From a bacterium (GTDB taxonomy: Bacteria; CAIWAD01), in contig JAUXWS010000100.1 of the NCBI GenBank assembly GCA_030685015.1, positions 1 through 64,000 on the forward strand: DNA of 64,000 nt, read 5' to 3'. The notes beneath the pieces were generated by a model that saw only the letters and a program-made list of their open reading frames with translations, made no database searches and was not told where the DNA came from. Shown here piece after piece: positions 8,261-17,319 of this stretch. Position numbers and translations under genes: made by a program. Numbering within the stretch: position 1 is the first letter of the stretch; each line of letters starts with the position of its first letter.

Positions 8261-10906
8261 CTACTGGACCACGACCCGGAAGGTGCCGCGATCCTCGCGG
8301 CGGTCCGCCCGCTGTTCATTGCCGTCCACCACCCGCACGTTGACCTGGAACTCGCCGGAGAAAGAGTTGGCGGGATTCAGGGTCAGGGTCGTCCCCGTGA
8401 CGGTGAGCGAATGGCCGGAATCAATGCCGGTGACCACGTTGATCACCACCAGCTCGCCCGAGAAGGTGAGGGGATCTCCCTCCACGTCCGTGGCGTGCAG
8501 GGTCAACACCAGGTCGGGGCCACCCATGGCCATCGTCTGGTCGGGAATGGGGGTCAGCACCGGTGGATCGTTGACGGAGACCACGGTCAGGGTGGTGACT
8601 TCCGTGTCGCTGCCCTCGCTGTTGGTCACGGTGGTGGTGATCTGCGCCGTGCCGTGCCAGTCGGCGGCGGGGCGCAGGATGAGGTGATGACCCGTCAGCT
8701 CCACCCCCACGTTGGGCTCGCTGCTGGTGACGGAGAAGATGAAGTTGTCATCCCCCGTGAAGCTGATGGCGCCCAGCCACAGCTCCAGAGTGCCGTCTTC
8801 CAGGATCTGGCGGTTGCCGATGCTGCCCAGCACGGGTCCCGGATTGCTCAACTGCCCCGCGCTGCGGCCGATGTTGCGCGCCACGCCGCCCGCCTCGCAG
8901 TCGGCGATGGTCTGGCTGAAGCTCCAGTCGGAGGGCAGGCTGACGGTGGTCCACTGGTTGCAGGCGCCGATGTTCCAATTGTCGGGCAATGCGAGCGAGT
9001 CAGCGTACATCAGAGTCGAGTCGGCGCCGTCGTTGAAGTAGCGCCAGACGTTGGTGCCGCCGTTGCCGGAGAACCAATTGACGTTGACATTGGGGTTGTT
9101 GGTGTCCTGCCGCAGGCCGATCTGCGTCCCCACGATGCCCGTGGCAATGGGGGTGCCGGCGAAATCGTTGCCGGCGATCAAGTTGTAGCGGATGGAGGGA
9201 TCGCTATTGGCGTCCAGCTTGATGCCGCCGTAGGCGTTGTCCACGATCGTGTTCTGCAGGATCTCCACCGCCGGCGCGGCGTGCAGCTTGATGCCGTAGA
9301 GGTGGCCCTGGGCGATCAGGTTGTTCTCGATCTGGCTGGAATAGCCCGTGTTGTAGAGAAAGATGCCGTAAGATCCGCAGCCGCGGATGTCACTGCGGGA
9401 AACCTTGCCCCGCGCCCCGTAGGCGAAGTAGACGGCGGACAGGCCGTTGCTCCGGAAGGTGCAGTCATCCACCCAGGCCATGCTGCCGGCCCCGTGGGCG
9501 GAGACGCCGTAGTTGGTGCCGTTCTGGAAGGTGCAGCCGCGCAGTTCCGCCACCGCGCCCCCGCGCAGCTCCACCATGCCGCCGGCGTTGATCCAGTCCT
9601 GCCCGCTGAAGCTGCTTTCCGTGCCATAGCGGAAGGTGCTGTTCTCGATGTGGATCGTTCCGCCGGCGTTGTTCTTGATGAACAGGCTCTTCCAGGCGGA
9701 ATTGATCATGCGGTCGGCCGTCGGCTCGAAGGTGGCGCCGCTGATGCTGAGGCCGCCGTCGAACTCCAGACCGAAGTAACCGGCGAACTGCACGCGGGAA
9801 CCCGTCATGCTGACCGGCTCGTGGCTGAAGGCGTCGCAGGTGACGGTGTAGGTGGTTCCCGTCAGGACCGGATTCTTGATGCGCTTGCGGATCTCGTTCT
9901 GGGCCTGGATGTACACGACGCAGCCCATGTCGGCCCGGTCCCCGTTGTCCCAGTCGTGGGCCGCCTGGATGCAGGGACTGCACGAGTTGAAGGACTGGAA
10001 GTCGGCGCTCAGGTCGTCGAACATGGCGTTCTGCATGGAGTTGCCGAAGCGGTCGACACGGTCGTTGTTCTCGTTGACGCGGTACACGTCGTTGCCGTTG
10101 CCGTCCGAGGAGAGGAGGTCCACGGCCAGGGCCTGGGTGTAGTCGATGATGGTCGAATCGCCGAAGGCCGTGCCCCACTGTGTTTCCGCGAAGATCGAGG
10201 AGTAGCGGATGGTGAGCGAGCTGTTGGCGGACACGTTGTTGCGGGCCACCAGACTGTCGCTCACCCAGTTCTCGAATTTCGTGTGGTTGCCCGTGTGGCT
10301 GGTGTCGAAGACGATGCCGCTGCCGTCGTTCTCATAGATGATGTTGGAACGCAGCTTCGGCAGGGCCGAACCTTGCAGGCTGATGCCGTTGTACTGGTTG
10401 CGCCAGACCAGGCAGTGCTCGATGGTGGGGCTGGCGTCGCGGCAGACCACGCCTGCCGTCTTCTCCGGGTCGGCGTTGTTGAACCTGGAGCCGAAGGCGA
10501 CGATGGCGTAGCGCAGGATGGAGGCGTCGCTGCCGGGCCGGAAGACGATGCCCTGCCAGAGACCGTATTCCTCGTCGTCCTGGTAGCCCAGGAAGCGGAT
10601 GGGCTGGCCCAACACGCCCTCCGCCGACAATGTCCCCTCGACATATAGACTGGTGCGGTCATGCATCCAGACATCCACCCCCGGTTGGATGGTGAGGGTC
10701 TGGCCGGCGGGGATCGTGACGTCCCCCGAGATATAGTAAGGCGAACCGGCTCTAGTCCAGGTGCCGCTCACCGTCCCGGTGGGGATTTCGGTGGTGTAGA
10801 CGCGCGTGAGGCGCTGCTCTGCCTTCGTTCCCGTGCTGTCGTCGCTGCTGCAGGCAAGCATCAGGCAGGTCATCGCCGCCAGCAGCCAGGGCAGGTGTTT
10901 CTTCAT
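8261..10906 (-). CDS. Right-handed beta-helix lipoprotein with C-terminal cadherin-like repeats
   Basis: An 881-residue lipoprotein with lipobox LMLAC (Cys at about residue 19). Residues ~60-640 hold many short parallel beta-helix turns of the NosD/pectate-lyase-like type (for example SQIENNLIAQGHLYGIKL and VEILQNTIVDNAYGGIKL). From about residue 700 there are two bacterial Ig or cadherin-like modules (VSVNDPPVLTPIPDQTM and LTLHATDVEGDPLTF). Such proteins commonly bind or cleave polysaccharide; no catalytic residues can be assigned. It follows the TonB receptor by 11 bp, so the two are probably co-translated and may handle the same substrate. Confidence 0.82.
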   Translation of the reverse strand: MKKHLPWLLAAMTCLMLACSSDDSTGTKAEQRLTRVYTTEIPTGTVSGTWTRAGSPYYISGDVTIPAGQTLTIQPGVDVWMHDRTSLYVEGTLSAEGVLGQPIRFLGYQDDEEYGLWQGIVFRPGSDASILRYAIVAFGSRFNNADPEKTAGVVCRDASPTIEHCLVWRNQYNGISLQGSALPKLRSNIIYENDGSGIVFDTSHTGNHTKFENWVSDSLVARNNVSANSSLTIRYSSIFAETQWGTAFGDSTIIDYTQALAVDLLSSDGNGNDVYRVNENNDRVDRFGNSMQNAMFDDLSADFQSFNSCSPCIQAAHDWDNGDRADMGCVVYIQAQNEIRKRIKNPVLTGTTYTVTCDAFSHEPVSMTGSRVQFAGYFGLEFDGGLSISGATFEPTADRMINSAWKSLFIKNNAGGTIHIENSTFRYGTESSFSGQDWINAGGMVELRGGAVAELRGCTFQNGTNYGVSAHGAGSMAWVDDCTFRSNGLSAVYFAYGARGKVSRSDIRGCGSYGIFLYNTGYSSQIENNLIAQGHLYGIKLHAAPAVEILQNTIVDNAYGGIKLDANSDPSIRYNLIAGNDFAGTPIATGIVGTQIGLRQDTNNPNVNVNWFSGNGGTNVWRYFNDGADSTLMYADSLALPDNWNIGACNQWTTVSLPSDWSFSQTIADCEAGGVARNIGRSAGQLSNPGPVLGSIGNRQILEDGTLELWLGAISFTGDDNFIFSVTSSEPNVGVELTGHHLILRPAADWHGTAQITTTVTNSEGSDTEVTTLTVVSVNDPPVLTPIPDQTMAMGGPDLVLTLHATDVEGDPLTFSGELVVINVVTGIDSGHSLTVTGTTLTLNPANSFSGEFQVNVRVVDGNEQRADRREDRGTFRVVVQ

Positions 10907-10917
10907 GTTCGAGTCAC

Positions 10918-13900
10918 CTAGAACTTGTAACCGAGACGCAGCAGTACGTTCCGACCCGCGCTGTACATGCGCGGATTGGCATCGTAGACAGCCTTGTTCG
11001 GATAATAGATGGGGTAGTCCGGATTCGCCGGGTGCATGGCCAAATAGGTCGTGCCCGTGGCGGAGTAGATGTTGCGCCAGTTCCGCTTGTTGAAGAGGTT
11101 GCGGATCTCCATGCCCGTCACGAACTGGTGACGCTTGCTCTTACCCACCCGGTAGTACTTCTCGAATCTGAAGTCCGTGTTCTCCGTCCAGGGCATGCGC
11201 TCGCTGTTGATGTCGATCTTGGCGTCGTTGTCGATGCCCTTGGTGTAGCGGCTGGGGGTGTAGGGACCGCCCGAGCCGTAGGAGCTGCTGAGGGAGAGCA
11301 TCCAGTCGTCCGGCAGGCGGAGGCCGAAGAGCTCGGGGTAGTCGCCGTCATCGTAGAAGAGCGACCAGTAGGCGTTGATGGCGTGGGTCTGGTCCCAATC
11401 GAGCGGGTGCTCCTCGCGGTTGACGGGCACGCCCGCCACCCGCGCCTCCGCCGCCTCGCGGGCCGCGCTGGCCTTGCCGTAGGCGAAGCTCAACTCGTAG
11501 TTGAAGCTGACGCTGCTGTGGGCCGCGCCCCGCTCCACGCTCAGGTTGACGCCGCGGCTGCGGCCGTAGTCGCCGTTGGTGAACATGTCGATGGTGTAGC
11601 CCGGCGCCACTTCCACGCTGGTGGAGGTCACCTGGTCGAAAATGTCGCGGTAGTAGCCCTGGACGTTGATCGTGGTGCCCAGGTCGGGCAGGCGGGCCTC
11701 CACGCCGAACTGGTACTCCACCGTCTTCTCGTAGCTGAGGTTCGGGTTGCCCACGATGATGTTGTTGGCGCGGGCGCCCGTCGCCTCGCGGTAGTAGTAC
11801 TGGTAGCTGGGCGCCTGGTAGAAGTGCCCATAATTGAAGTAGAGCTTGGCCTGGTCCGTGATGGGGTGGCTGATGCCCAGGCGCGGACTGAACCGGCTGG
11901 TTGAAGGATCGGCTTCCACGGCGCCCGGGTTGCCGGCGTTGGCATCCTCCCGCGTCTTGCTCACATAGGAGTCGTCGTGGATGAGGAAGTCGTAGCGGAG
12001 GCCGACCAGCACGTTGAGTCCCTCGAACTCCATCTTGTCGCGCAGGTACAGGGCGCCTTCCCAGGGCTTGCGCTCGTAGAAGTCGCGGAAGTTGCCGCGA
12101 TCCGGATAAGGCGCGTCGGCGGGCAGCTTGATGAGGCCGTCATAGGGGATCTGCGGCTCCTCGATGGATTGCATCTCCATGTCGCGATAAAGCAGTTCGA
12201 AGCCCATGAGGGCGTCGTGGTGCTTGTTGAGCTGCACCTGGTACTCGGTCTTGAGGGACCAGGTGATGGAGCTGCGCTCCTGCCACAGGGCCTGGGTGTC
12301 GAAGGTCTCGGGATTCAGGAAGAAATCGTAGTAGCCCGGCTGGTTGTACTGGAAGCCCCATTCGGACAGGTAACGGGTGGAGTTGGTGATCCCGCCGTCC
12401 TGCACGCCGTTGGCGTTGTAATCCGTGAAGGGCTCCCACACGTCCCACTTGCGGTTGGGCGGATCCATGTAGCGGCCGCCCATGACCGCCATCAGGTCGG
12501 GATCCGAACTGCGTTCCCGCCAGGTCGCGCCCGCCGTTCCCTGCCGGTACAGGTCCTTGCCGCGTGGCCAGTCCGACCCGTTCATGTTCAAATTGTAGTG
12601 CTCGTAAACCACGGGACGGCTGACATCCACCACGCTGCCGTGGAAATGGGCGTTCTCGATCAGGTCATCCGGCGTCGTGGCGATGTTGCGGATGGCGCCG
12701 TAGAACTGGTGGTACTGCGAATAGGGATCATTGATGAAATCCGCATGCCGCGTGAATAGCTCGTACTCGTCGAAGATCCAGTTGGGACCATCGTAGCGGC
12801 CATTGAGGGTGGGTTCCGGCGGGTTGCCCCGCCCCCCGTTGGCCAGCCAGTTGGCATAGCGGCCTTCCGTGGAGGGCAGGTCGAAGAAGATCTCCCCCGG
12901 ATCCCACAAGCCGTTGTATTGTCCGGTGACGGCATCCGGCTGGTCGATGAAGGGTTCGCCCGTGTCCCAGAACAGATCGCCGTCGACAAAGGGCTCACCC
13001 AGATCCTCGTTGTCGTCCCGCACATCCTTGAAGTTGATGCGGCCGTCGCGGTTGATGTCGTCGTAACCCTCGGCCCAATCCATCACGCCATTGCCGTTGA
13101 GGTCCTCGAAAGGCTCGCCCTCATCCCAGCTGCCGTTGCCGTTCAGGTCGGTGAAGGGCTCATGCCAGCCGTTCCAGCGTCCATCGCCGTTGACATCCTG
13201 GAAACGCTCGCCGTCCCAGCGGCCGTTGTGGTTGGTGTCCTGCTCCGGCGTCTGGGGCTCGGCGTCATCCCAGCGGCCATTGCCGTTGAGGTCCACAAAG
13301 GGGTCCCAGGGATCGTACCCGGGATTGTTCACGCCCGTGGCCGGATTGGGGATGTTGGTGTAGGGCTCCGCGGCATCGTAGATGCCGTTGCCGTTGAGAT
13401 CGATCCAATCCTCGCCCCGGTCCCAGCGGCCGTTGCGGTTGAGGTCCTCGTAGCCCTCGGAGAAAATGGGGTTGCCGTTGCCGTCGTAGTAGAAGCCGTC
13501 ATAAGCGCCGTTGTTGTTGGCGTCCACGTAGCCGTCGAAATAGCCATTGCCGTCCAGGTCCTGGTAGCCCAGGAAGGCGGTCTTGTCATCCTCCTGCGCC
13601 CGCTGCTGGGCCGAGAACTCCAGCATGAAATCGCCCGGCTGGCGGTTGGCGGGCGTGATCAGGGTCCTCTGTTCACTCCGGTACAGCACCGCCTCGAAGG
13701 AGGAACTCTGTCCAACGGCGAGGAAGGAGTTCTGCGGGATGGCCGTCGTGTAGGTCAGCGAGAGGGCGTTGCGGTTCACCTCCGCCCGCGGCCGGTTGCG
13801 CACATTGTAGAGGTAGGGGTAGCCGTAGTTGCCGCTGGCCGCGCCTTCGCCCTCCGGATAGAGATCCCACTTGCGGTAGTAGCGCTCGCCGAAGATCTTC

Positions 13901-14937
13901 AGCTTCGAGGCGCTGGTGAGCGGGAAGGCCAGGTTGACACTGGCCTGATACTCGTTCTTCTGCCGCTCGGGCAGGTCGAGACCCAGGTTCAAGTAGTCCG
14001 AGCTGCCCCGGTCGATGTCGTAGGGCAGGTAGGTGTCGGTGAGGGCGGCCCTTCCACTGAAAAAGAAGGTGGCGCGCCGGTACTTCTCCACGCCCTGCTG
14101 GAAGGGCAGGGGACCACCATAATTGAAGGACATCTGGTCGGTGTTGAAGGAGAACTTGTCGAAGGGCTGGTCCGTCAGCCATTCGCCCTTGCCGTGGTAG
14201 GCGTCGTTGTCGCCTTCCTTGGTGCTCACCTTGATGACCGCCGCCTGTGCCTGGCCGTACTCCGGCCCGAAGCCGCCCGACAGGACATCCAGATTTTCAA
14301 TATTGGCCACGTCCAGGTTGACGAAGTTCTGCCCGCCCACCAGCGGGTCGCGGGCGTCAATGCCGTTGATGACGAACTTCGTCTCCGTGTCGCGACCACC
14401 GCGGGCGTGCAGCTTGCCCTCGTCGTCCACCTTGAAGCCGGGCATCTTTTTGATGATGTCGGCGGCTTCCGTGACGGCGGAGCGGCCGATGTCCTCCGCG
14501 CTCACGGTGAGCGTCTGGCCCGCCTGGTCCAGCTTGATGGCCTTCTTCTCGGCCACCACGGTCACGTCTTCCAGCTTGATGCTGCTGCCCGTGAGCTTGA
14601 TCACCTTGAGATCGGTGGTGAGGTCGCGCGTGACCACCACGCCCGTCACGGTGATGGTGTGGTAGCCGGCGTAGGAGATCTCCACGTCGTAACTGCCAAT
14701 GGCGACGTGGGAGATGAGGAAGGCGCCGTCCAGATCGGTGGCGGCACCCTTCTTCGGCTGCGACTCCAGCACGATGACGTTGGCGCCCACCATGGCCTCC
14801 CCCGTCTCGGAGTCGACAACCTTTCCCCTGATCTTACCTGTGTCCGCGGCGTGGCCCGTCCCGACGGCGAGAAGGGCGATCAGCATGATGGCCAGCCATT
14901 TGGGCGGGCGGAGACGAATGTGGGACCAACCCTTCAT
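10918..14937 (-). CDS. TonB-dependent outer-membrane receptor with a calcium-loop-rich insertion
   Basis: A 1339-residue receptor. After a signal peptide (cleavage near GHAAD) comes a carboxypeptidase-regulatory-like domain (GKIRGKVVDSETGEAMVGAN), then a plug domain (KLDQAGQTLTVSAEDIG and FVINGIDARDP) and a barrel ending in VLLRLGYKF, with a terminal Phe as usual. Residues ~456-667 are an insertion of repeated D-x-N-x-N-G-x-W/Y-D-x-G/A-E loops, about ten copies, resembling dockerin or thrombospondin type 3 calcium loops; its position in the barrel suggests an extracellular loop. I chose the ATG at 14937 (GGAG six bases upstream, signal peptide follows) over the longer frame to 15027. It is the first gene of the operon and would import a large or scarce ligand. 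Confidence 0.9.
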   Translation of the reverse strand: MKGWSHIRLRPPKWLAIMLIALLAVGTGHAADTGKIRGKVVDSETGEAMVGANVIVLESQPKKGAATDLDGAFLISHVAIGSYDVEISYAGYHTITVTGVVVTRDLTTDLKVIKLTGSSIKLEDVTVVAEKKAIKLDQAGQTLTVSAEDIGRSAVTEAADIIKKMPGFKVDDEGKLHARGGRDTETKFVINGIDARDPLVGGQNFVNLDVANIENLDVLSGGFGPEYGQAQAAVIKVSTKEGDNDAYHGKGEWLTDQPFDKFSFNTDQMSFNYGGPLPFQQGVEKYRRATFFFSGRAALTDTYLPYDIDRGSSDYLNLGLDLPERQKNEYQASVNLAFPLTSASKLKIFGERYYRKWDLYPEGEGAASGNYGYPYLYNVRNRPRAEVNRNALSLTYTTAIPQNSFLAVGQSSSFEAVLYRSEQRTLITPANRQPGDFMLEFSAQQRAQEDDKTAFLGYQDLDGNGYFDGYVDANNNGAYDGFYYDGNGNPIFSEGYEDLNRNGRWDRGEDWIDLNGNGIYDAAEPYTNIPNPATGVNNPGYDPWDPFVDLNGNGRWDDAEPQTPEQDTNHNGRWDGERFQDVNGDGRWNGWHEPFTDLNGNGSWDEGEPFEDLNGNGVMDWAEGYDDINRDGRINFKDVRDDNEDLGEPFVDGDLFWDTGEPFIDQPDAVTGQYNGLWDPGEIFFDLPSTEGRYANWLANGGRGNPPEPTLNGRYDGPNWIFDEYELFTRHADFINDPYSQYHQFYGAIRNIATTPDDLIENAHFHGSVVDVSRPVVYEHYNLNMNGSDWPRGKDLYRQGTAGATWRERSSDPDLMAVMGGRYMDPPNRKWDVWEPFTDYNANGVQDGGITNSTRYLSEWGFQYNQPGYYDFFLNPETFDTQALWQERSSITWSLKTEYQVQLNKHHDALMGFELLYRDMEMQSIEEPQIPYDGLIKLPADAPYPDRGNFRDFYERKPWEGALYLRDKMEFEGLNVLVGLRYDFLIHDDSYVSKTREDANAGNPGAVEADPSTSRFSPRLGISHPITDQAKLYFNYGHFYQAPSYQYYYREATGARANNIIVGNPNLSYEKTVEYQFGVEARLPDLGTTINVQGYYRDIFDQVTSTSVEVAPGYTIDMFTNGDYGRSRGVNLSVERGAAHSSVSFNYELSFAYGKASAAREAAEARVAGVPVNREEHPLDWDQTHAINAYWSLFYDDGDYPELFGLRLPDDWMLSLSSSYGSGGPYTPSRYTKGIDNDAKIDINSERMPWTENTDFRFEKYYRVGKSKRHQFVTGMEIRNLFNKRNWRNIYSATGTTYLAMHPANPDYPIYYPNKAVYDANPRMYSAGRNVLLRLGYKF

Positions 14938-15039
14938 TCTGCACTCCAGCTGTCTTTGATTGTGAGAAGCGTGACAAGCAGCACCCAACCTACCAAATGG
15001 CCCATCTGAAAGCAACCATGTAGCCAAGCGGCAGGGCGT

Positions 15040-15070
15040 GGCTAAGCGATTGAATCACAATCGTTTAGCC
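15040..15070. promoter_or_regulatory. 31-bp inverted repeat in the leader of the surface operon
   Basis: The arms GGCTAA-G-CGATTG and CAATCG-T-TTAGCC are complementary over 13 positions (one G/T pair) around the 5-base loop AATCA. It lies about 100 bp upstream of the TonB-receptor start and about 70 bp inside the predicted transcript. No T-run follows on either strand, so it is not a standard terminator; an operator or a leader hairpin is more likely. The rest of the 374-bp gap (14938-15311) shows only the promoter candidate listed next. Confidence 0.5.
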
Positions 15071-15141
15071 CTCAATCCTCTCTGGTCTGGACTGTCCGCG
15101 AAAATCGTGCCAGCATCCAGTCCACGCATCATTATTTATGG

Positions 15142-15147
15142 ATTATA
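15142..15147 (-). promoter_or_regulatory. Candidate -10 element for the surface operon
   Basis: A perfect TATAAT on the minus strand in the only AT-rich patch of the gap, about 200 bp before the TonB-receptor start. No good -35 hexamer lies at 16-18 bp (ACCAGC is the best), so it may need an activator or be fortuitous. Confidence 0.3.
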
Positions 15148-15311
15148 AACATCATTCACAGAACGCTGGTCTCATCCAACAGGGCCAATTCCGTCCCATG
15201 TCTGGCGTGGGATCGGCCGCAAAGGTGCCCTTGGGCGCGCTTGACAGGTGTAAGAAGAACTGGTCGGTCGGCCACTCGGCCATGCGGGGGAGGCGAAACG
15301 GCCGCCCATCC

Positions 15312-16379
15312 TTAGGTGCGGTTCTGCACGACCACCGGTCCGGAATCGACCAAGGGTTCCATGCCGGCCTGTTCCCGGTAGAGCAGGAACAGGTTGCGGA
15401 TGATCAGCTCCTGGTCGCCCGGATCCAGGTTTCGGAAGACGACATGCAGGCGGGAGAACTCGCGGTTGGTGGTGACATGCAACACCTCCCCCTGGACCTC
15501 ATGGAGAGTCCGCGAAGGCAGGTGCAAGGTGAAGACGATGATGGAGCCCCGAGGCGGGGGGGAGGTGGTGACGATGGCGGTGCCATTGCCCGACAGGTTG
15601 ATCAGCCGGCCCTGGCGGGCCTCCGGCGCCGAGCGCAATCCCGCTTCATGGGTGGCGCCGGCTTCGGCCAGGACGTGGTAGGCCAGTTCCATGTCCAGAT
15701 CAACGCGCCAGAACTCGCGCAGTTGGCGGACCTTGAAGTTCCCGGGGGCGCAATGGCTGGTGAGGAGGTGGCCCTCGCCCACCTCGCGCAGCTCCACGAT
15801 GGCATGGTACATGGCCTCGGGCCTCGGATAGAACAGGCTGGCCCGGTCCCCGGGCTTGCCCCGGAAAGGGGCGGTTCCCCGCCGGGCCAGACGCAGGCCC
15901 TGCATGCCCGCCTCCGTCACGAGGCAGGGTGTCGCCTCCTGTCCCGTCTGGTGCAGCACGAGGTTGAGGCTGGTGCCGGCCACCAGGTCCCTGGTGCTGT
16001 GGGGAATGAAGACATGAGGAGTGTCGGGGTAGGCCAGTTCCTTGATCCGTCCCAGCCTGGCCTGCAATTGGGGGGACTGATCCAGTTCCGGCAGGCTGTC
16101 CAGCCAGGCGTGGAAGAGGCTGACGTTCTCCAGAAGGCGGTGGGGCTGCCCGGGGCAGGTGGCGGCGATGGCGCTCTCCACCAGCCGCCAGTCATCGCTC
16201 GACAGGCCCTGGGCCTGCAGCCGGCGGCGGATCCGGCCCAGGCGGCGCCGTTCACCCAACTGGCGGGTCGCCACATGCCAAAGCACGGGCAGGAGCAGGG
16301 CGGCCATGACCAGCAGGATGAGCAGCCACACGGCCCCCTCGAAAGAACCGCGGAAACTTTGCTGGATCATCTGCCAGTC
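15312..16379 (-). CDS. Membrane-anchored PilZ-domain protein (putative c-di-GMP effector)
   Basis: A 355-residue protein with one N-terminal transmembrane helix (about residues 17-38, VWLLILLVMAALLLPVLW), a basic linker, a middle domain and a C-terminal PilZ-like domain (about 240-340: RQGRLINLSGNGTAIV, then VQGEVLHV and LHVVFRNLDPGDQELI). The NLSGNG element matches the PilZ N/D-x-S-x-x-G signature. The layout resembles YcgR-type proteins, which bind cyclic di-GMP. I chose the ATG at 16379 (GGGAG five bases upstream) rather than the one at 16412, which has no ribosome site. It follows the polysaccharide chain-length gene and a lipoprotein on the same strand, so control of surface polysaccharide is plausible. 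Confidence 0.72.
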   Translation of the reverse strand, partial: DWQMIQQSFRGSFEGAVWLLILLVMAALLLPVLWHVATRQLGERRRLGRIRRRLQAQGLSSDDWRLVESAIAATCPGQPHRLLENVSLFHAWLDSLPELDQSPQLQARLGRIKELAYPDTPHVFIPHSTRDLVAGTSLNLVLHQTGQEATPCLVTEAGMQGLRLARRGTAPFRGKPGDRASLFYPRPEAMYHAIVELREVGEGHLLTSHCAPGNFKVRQLREFWRVDLDMELAYHVLAEAGATHEAGLRSAPEARQGRLINLSGNGTAIVTTSPPPRGSIIVFTLHLPSRTLHEVQGEVLHVTTNREFSRLHVVFRNLDPGDQELIIRNLFLLYREQAGMEPLVDSGPVVVQNRT

Positions 16380-16449
16380 CATCGGACTCCCATAGACATG
16401 ATCGGCGGACATGACTCTATCGGCTTGCCGGCCACGGTCTTTACCAACG

Positions 16450-17319
16450 TCAGGGCATGAGACGGGATGCGGTCCGGATATCCAGGCTGGTCGCGGAGCG
16501 GGCGATCCACGTGGCGCTGCTGTCCACCACCTCGATCGTCATCCGGGTCTCCAGGAGGTTGGCGGCCGTGAATCGTCGGCGCAGGTCGAAGTCGATGCGG
16601 CCGCTGCCTTCACCCTCCAGGGACAAGGTCGCCCCAGCGTTGGGCGGGTCGATCTCCAGCTCAACCTTCACGTCGAAGATGGCCAGGTCGTCCACCACCG
16701 TCCGTAGCGTGACCGTGCGCAATTCGCGCCAAGCCACCGGCCACTGGCCGATCATCGTCTCCTGGCGGCTTTCCTCCCGCCAACCCTGTCCCGGCATCAG
16801 GCGCCTGGTGCTGTCGCTGAGGGACGAACCCAGGAGCAGCATGGTGGAGTGCAGATAGGCGGCGGCCTCCGGCAGGGGCAGGACCTGCACGGTCCAGCCG
16901 CTGTCCACCATCGCCGGGGCCGACCACAGGCTGTCCTTGATCCCTTCCCAGTCCAGCCGGCGGGTGGCCGTTTCGTAGCGGCCCAGGCCCAGGCAGCCCG
17001 TCAGGTTCACGCGGACCCGCTCGTCGGGCAGGGAGACGCGATAGAGGGGCACCTCCAGCTCCACCGGACAGATCCCGTCCGTGGCCGGATCCACCCGCAG
17101 GAGTGAGCGCGTGGTCATCTCCTGCCGCTGCTCCCGTCCCATGGGGCGCAGCTCGCCACCCGGCCCTTCCACGTGGAGGGACCGCTCGCTCCTCATGTGC
17201 GCCGTGATGGTGTATTCCGTGCCGGGCAGGAAGTGCCGCTCGATCAGGGCCGGATCGGCCTCCCGCCGGCAAGCGGCCGTGAGCAGGAGGAGAATCGCCA
17301 GGGAAAGGGCTGCCCTCAT
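16450..17319 (-). CDS. Lipoprotein, function unknown
   Basis: A 289-residue protein with a lipoprotein signal ending LLLTAACRR (Cys at about residue 17). The mature part is a single beta-rich domain (YTITAHM, LEVPLYRV, FDVKVELEID). I do not recognise the family. Its ATG overlaps the stop of the upstream chain-length gene as ATGA, so the two are translationally coupled. This suggests a periplasmic or outer-membrane partner of polysaccharide export, an inference from position only. Confidence 0.72.
   Translation of the reverse strand: MRAALSLAILLLLTAACRREADPALIERHFLPGTEYTITAHMRSERSLHVEGPGGELRPMGREQRQEMTTRSLLRVDPATDGICPVELEVPLYRVSLPDERVRVNLTGCLGLGRYETATRRLDWEGIKDSLWSAPAMVDSGWTVQVLPLPEAAAYLHSTMLLLGSSLSDSTRRLMPGQGWREESRQETMIGQWPVAWRELRTVTLRTVVDDLAIFDVKVELEIDPPNAGATLSLEGEGSGRIDFDLRRRFTAANLLETRMTIEVVDSSATWIARSATSLDIRTASRLMP

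Noticed and set aside
4839-8687. Very long plus-strand open frame (1282 codons), and others such as 8234-10648, 12919-15009 and 23812-26352
   Set aside because: They are antisense shadows of well-supported minus-strand genes in GC-rich DNA; their translations are Val/Gly/His-rich with no domains.
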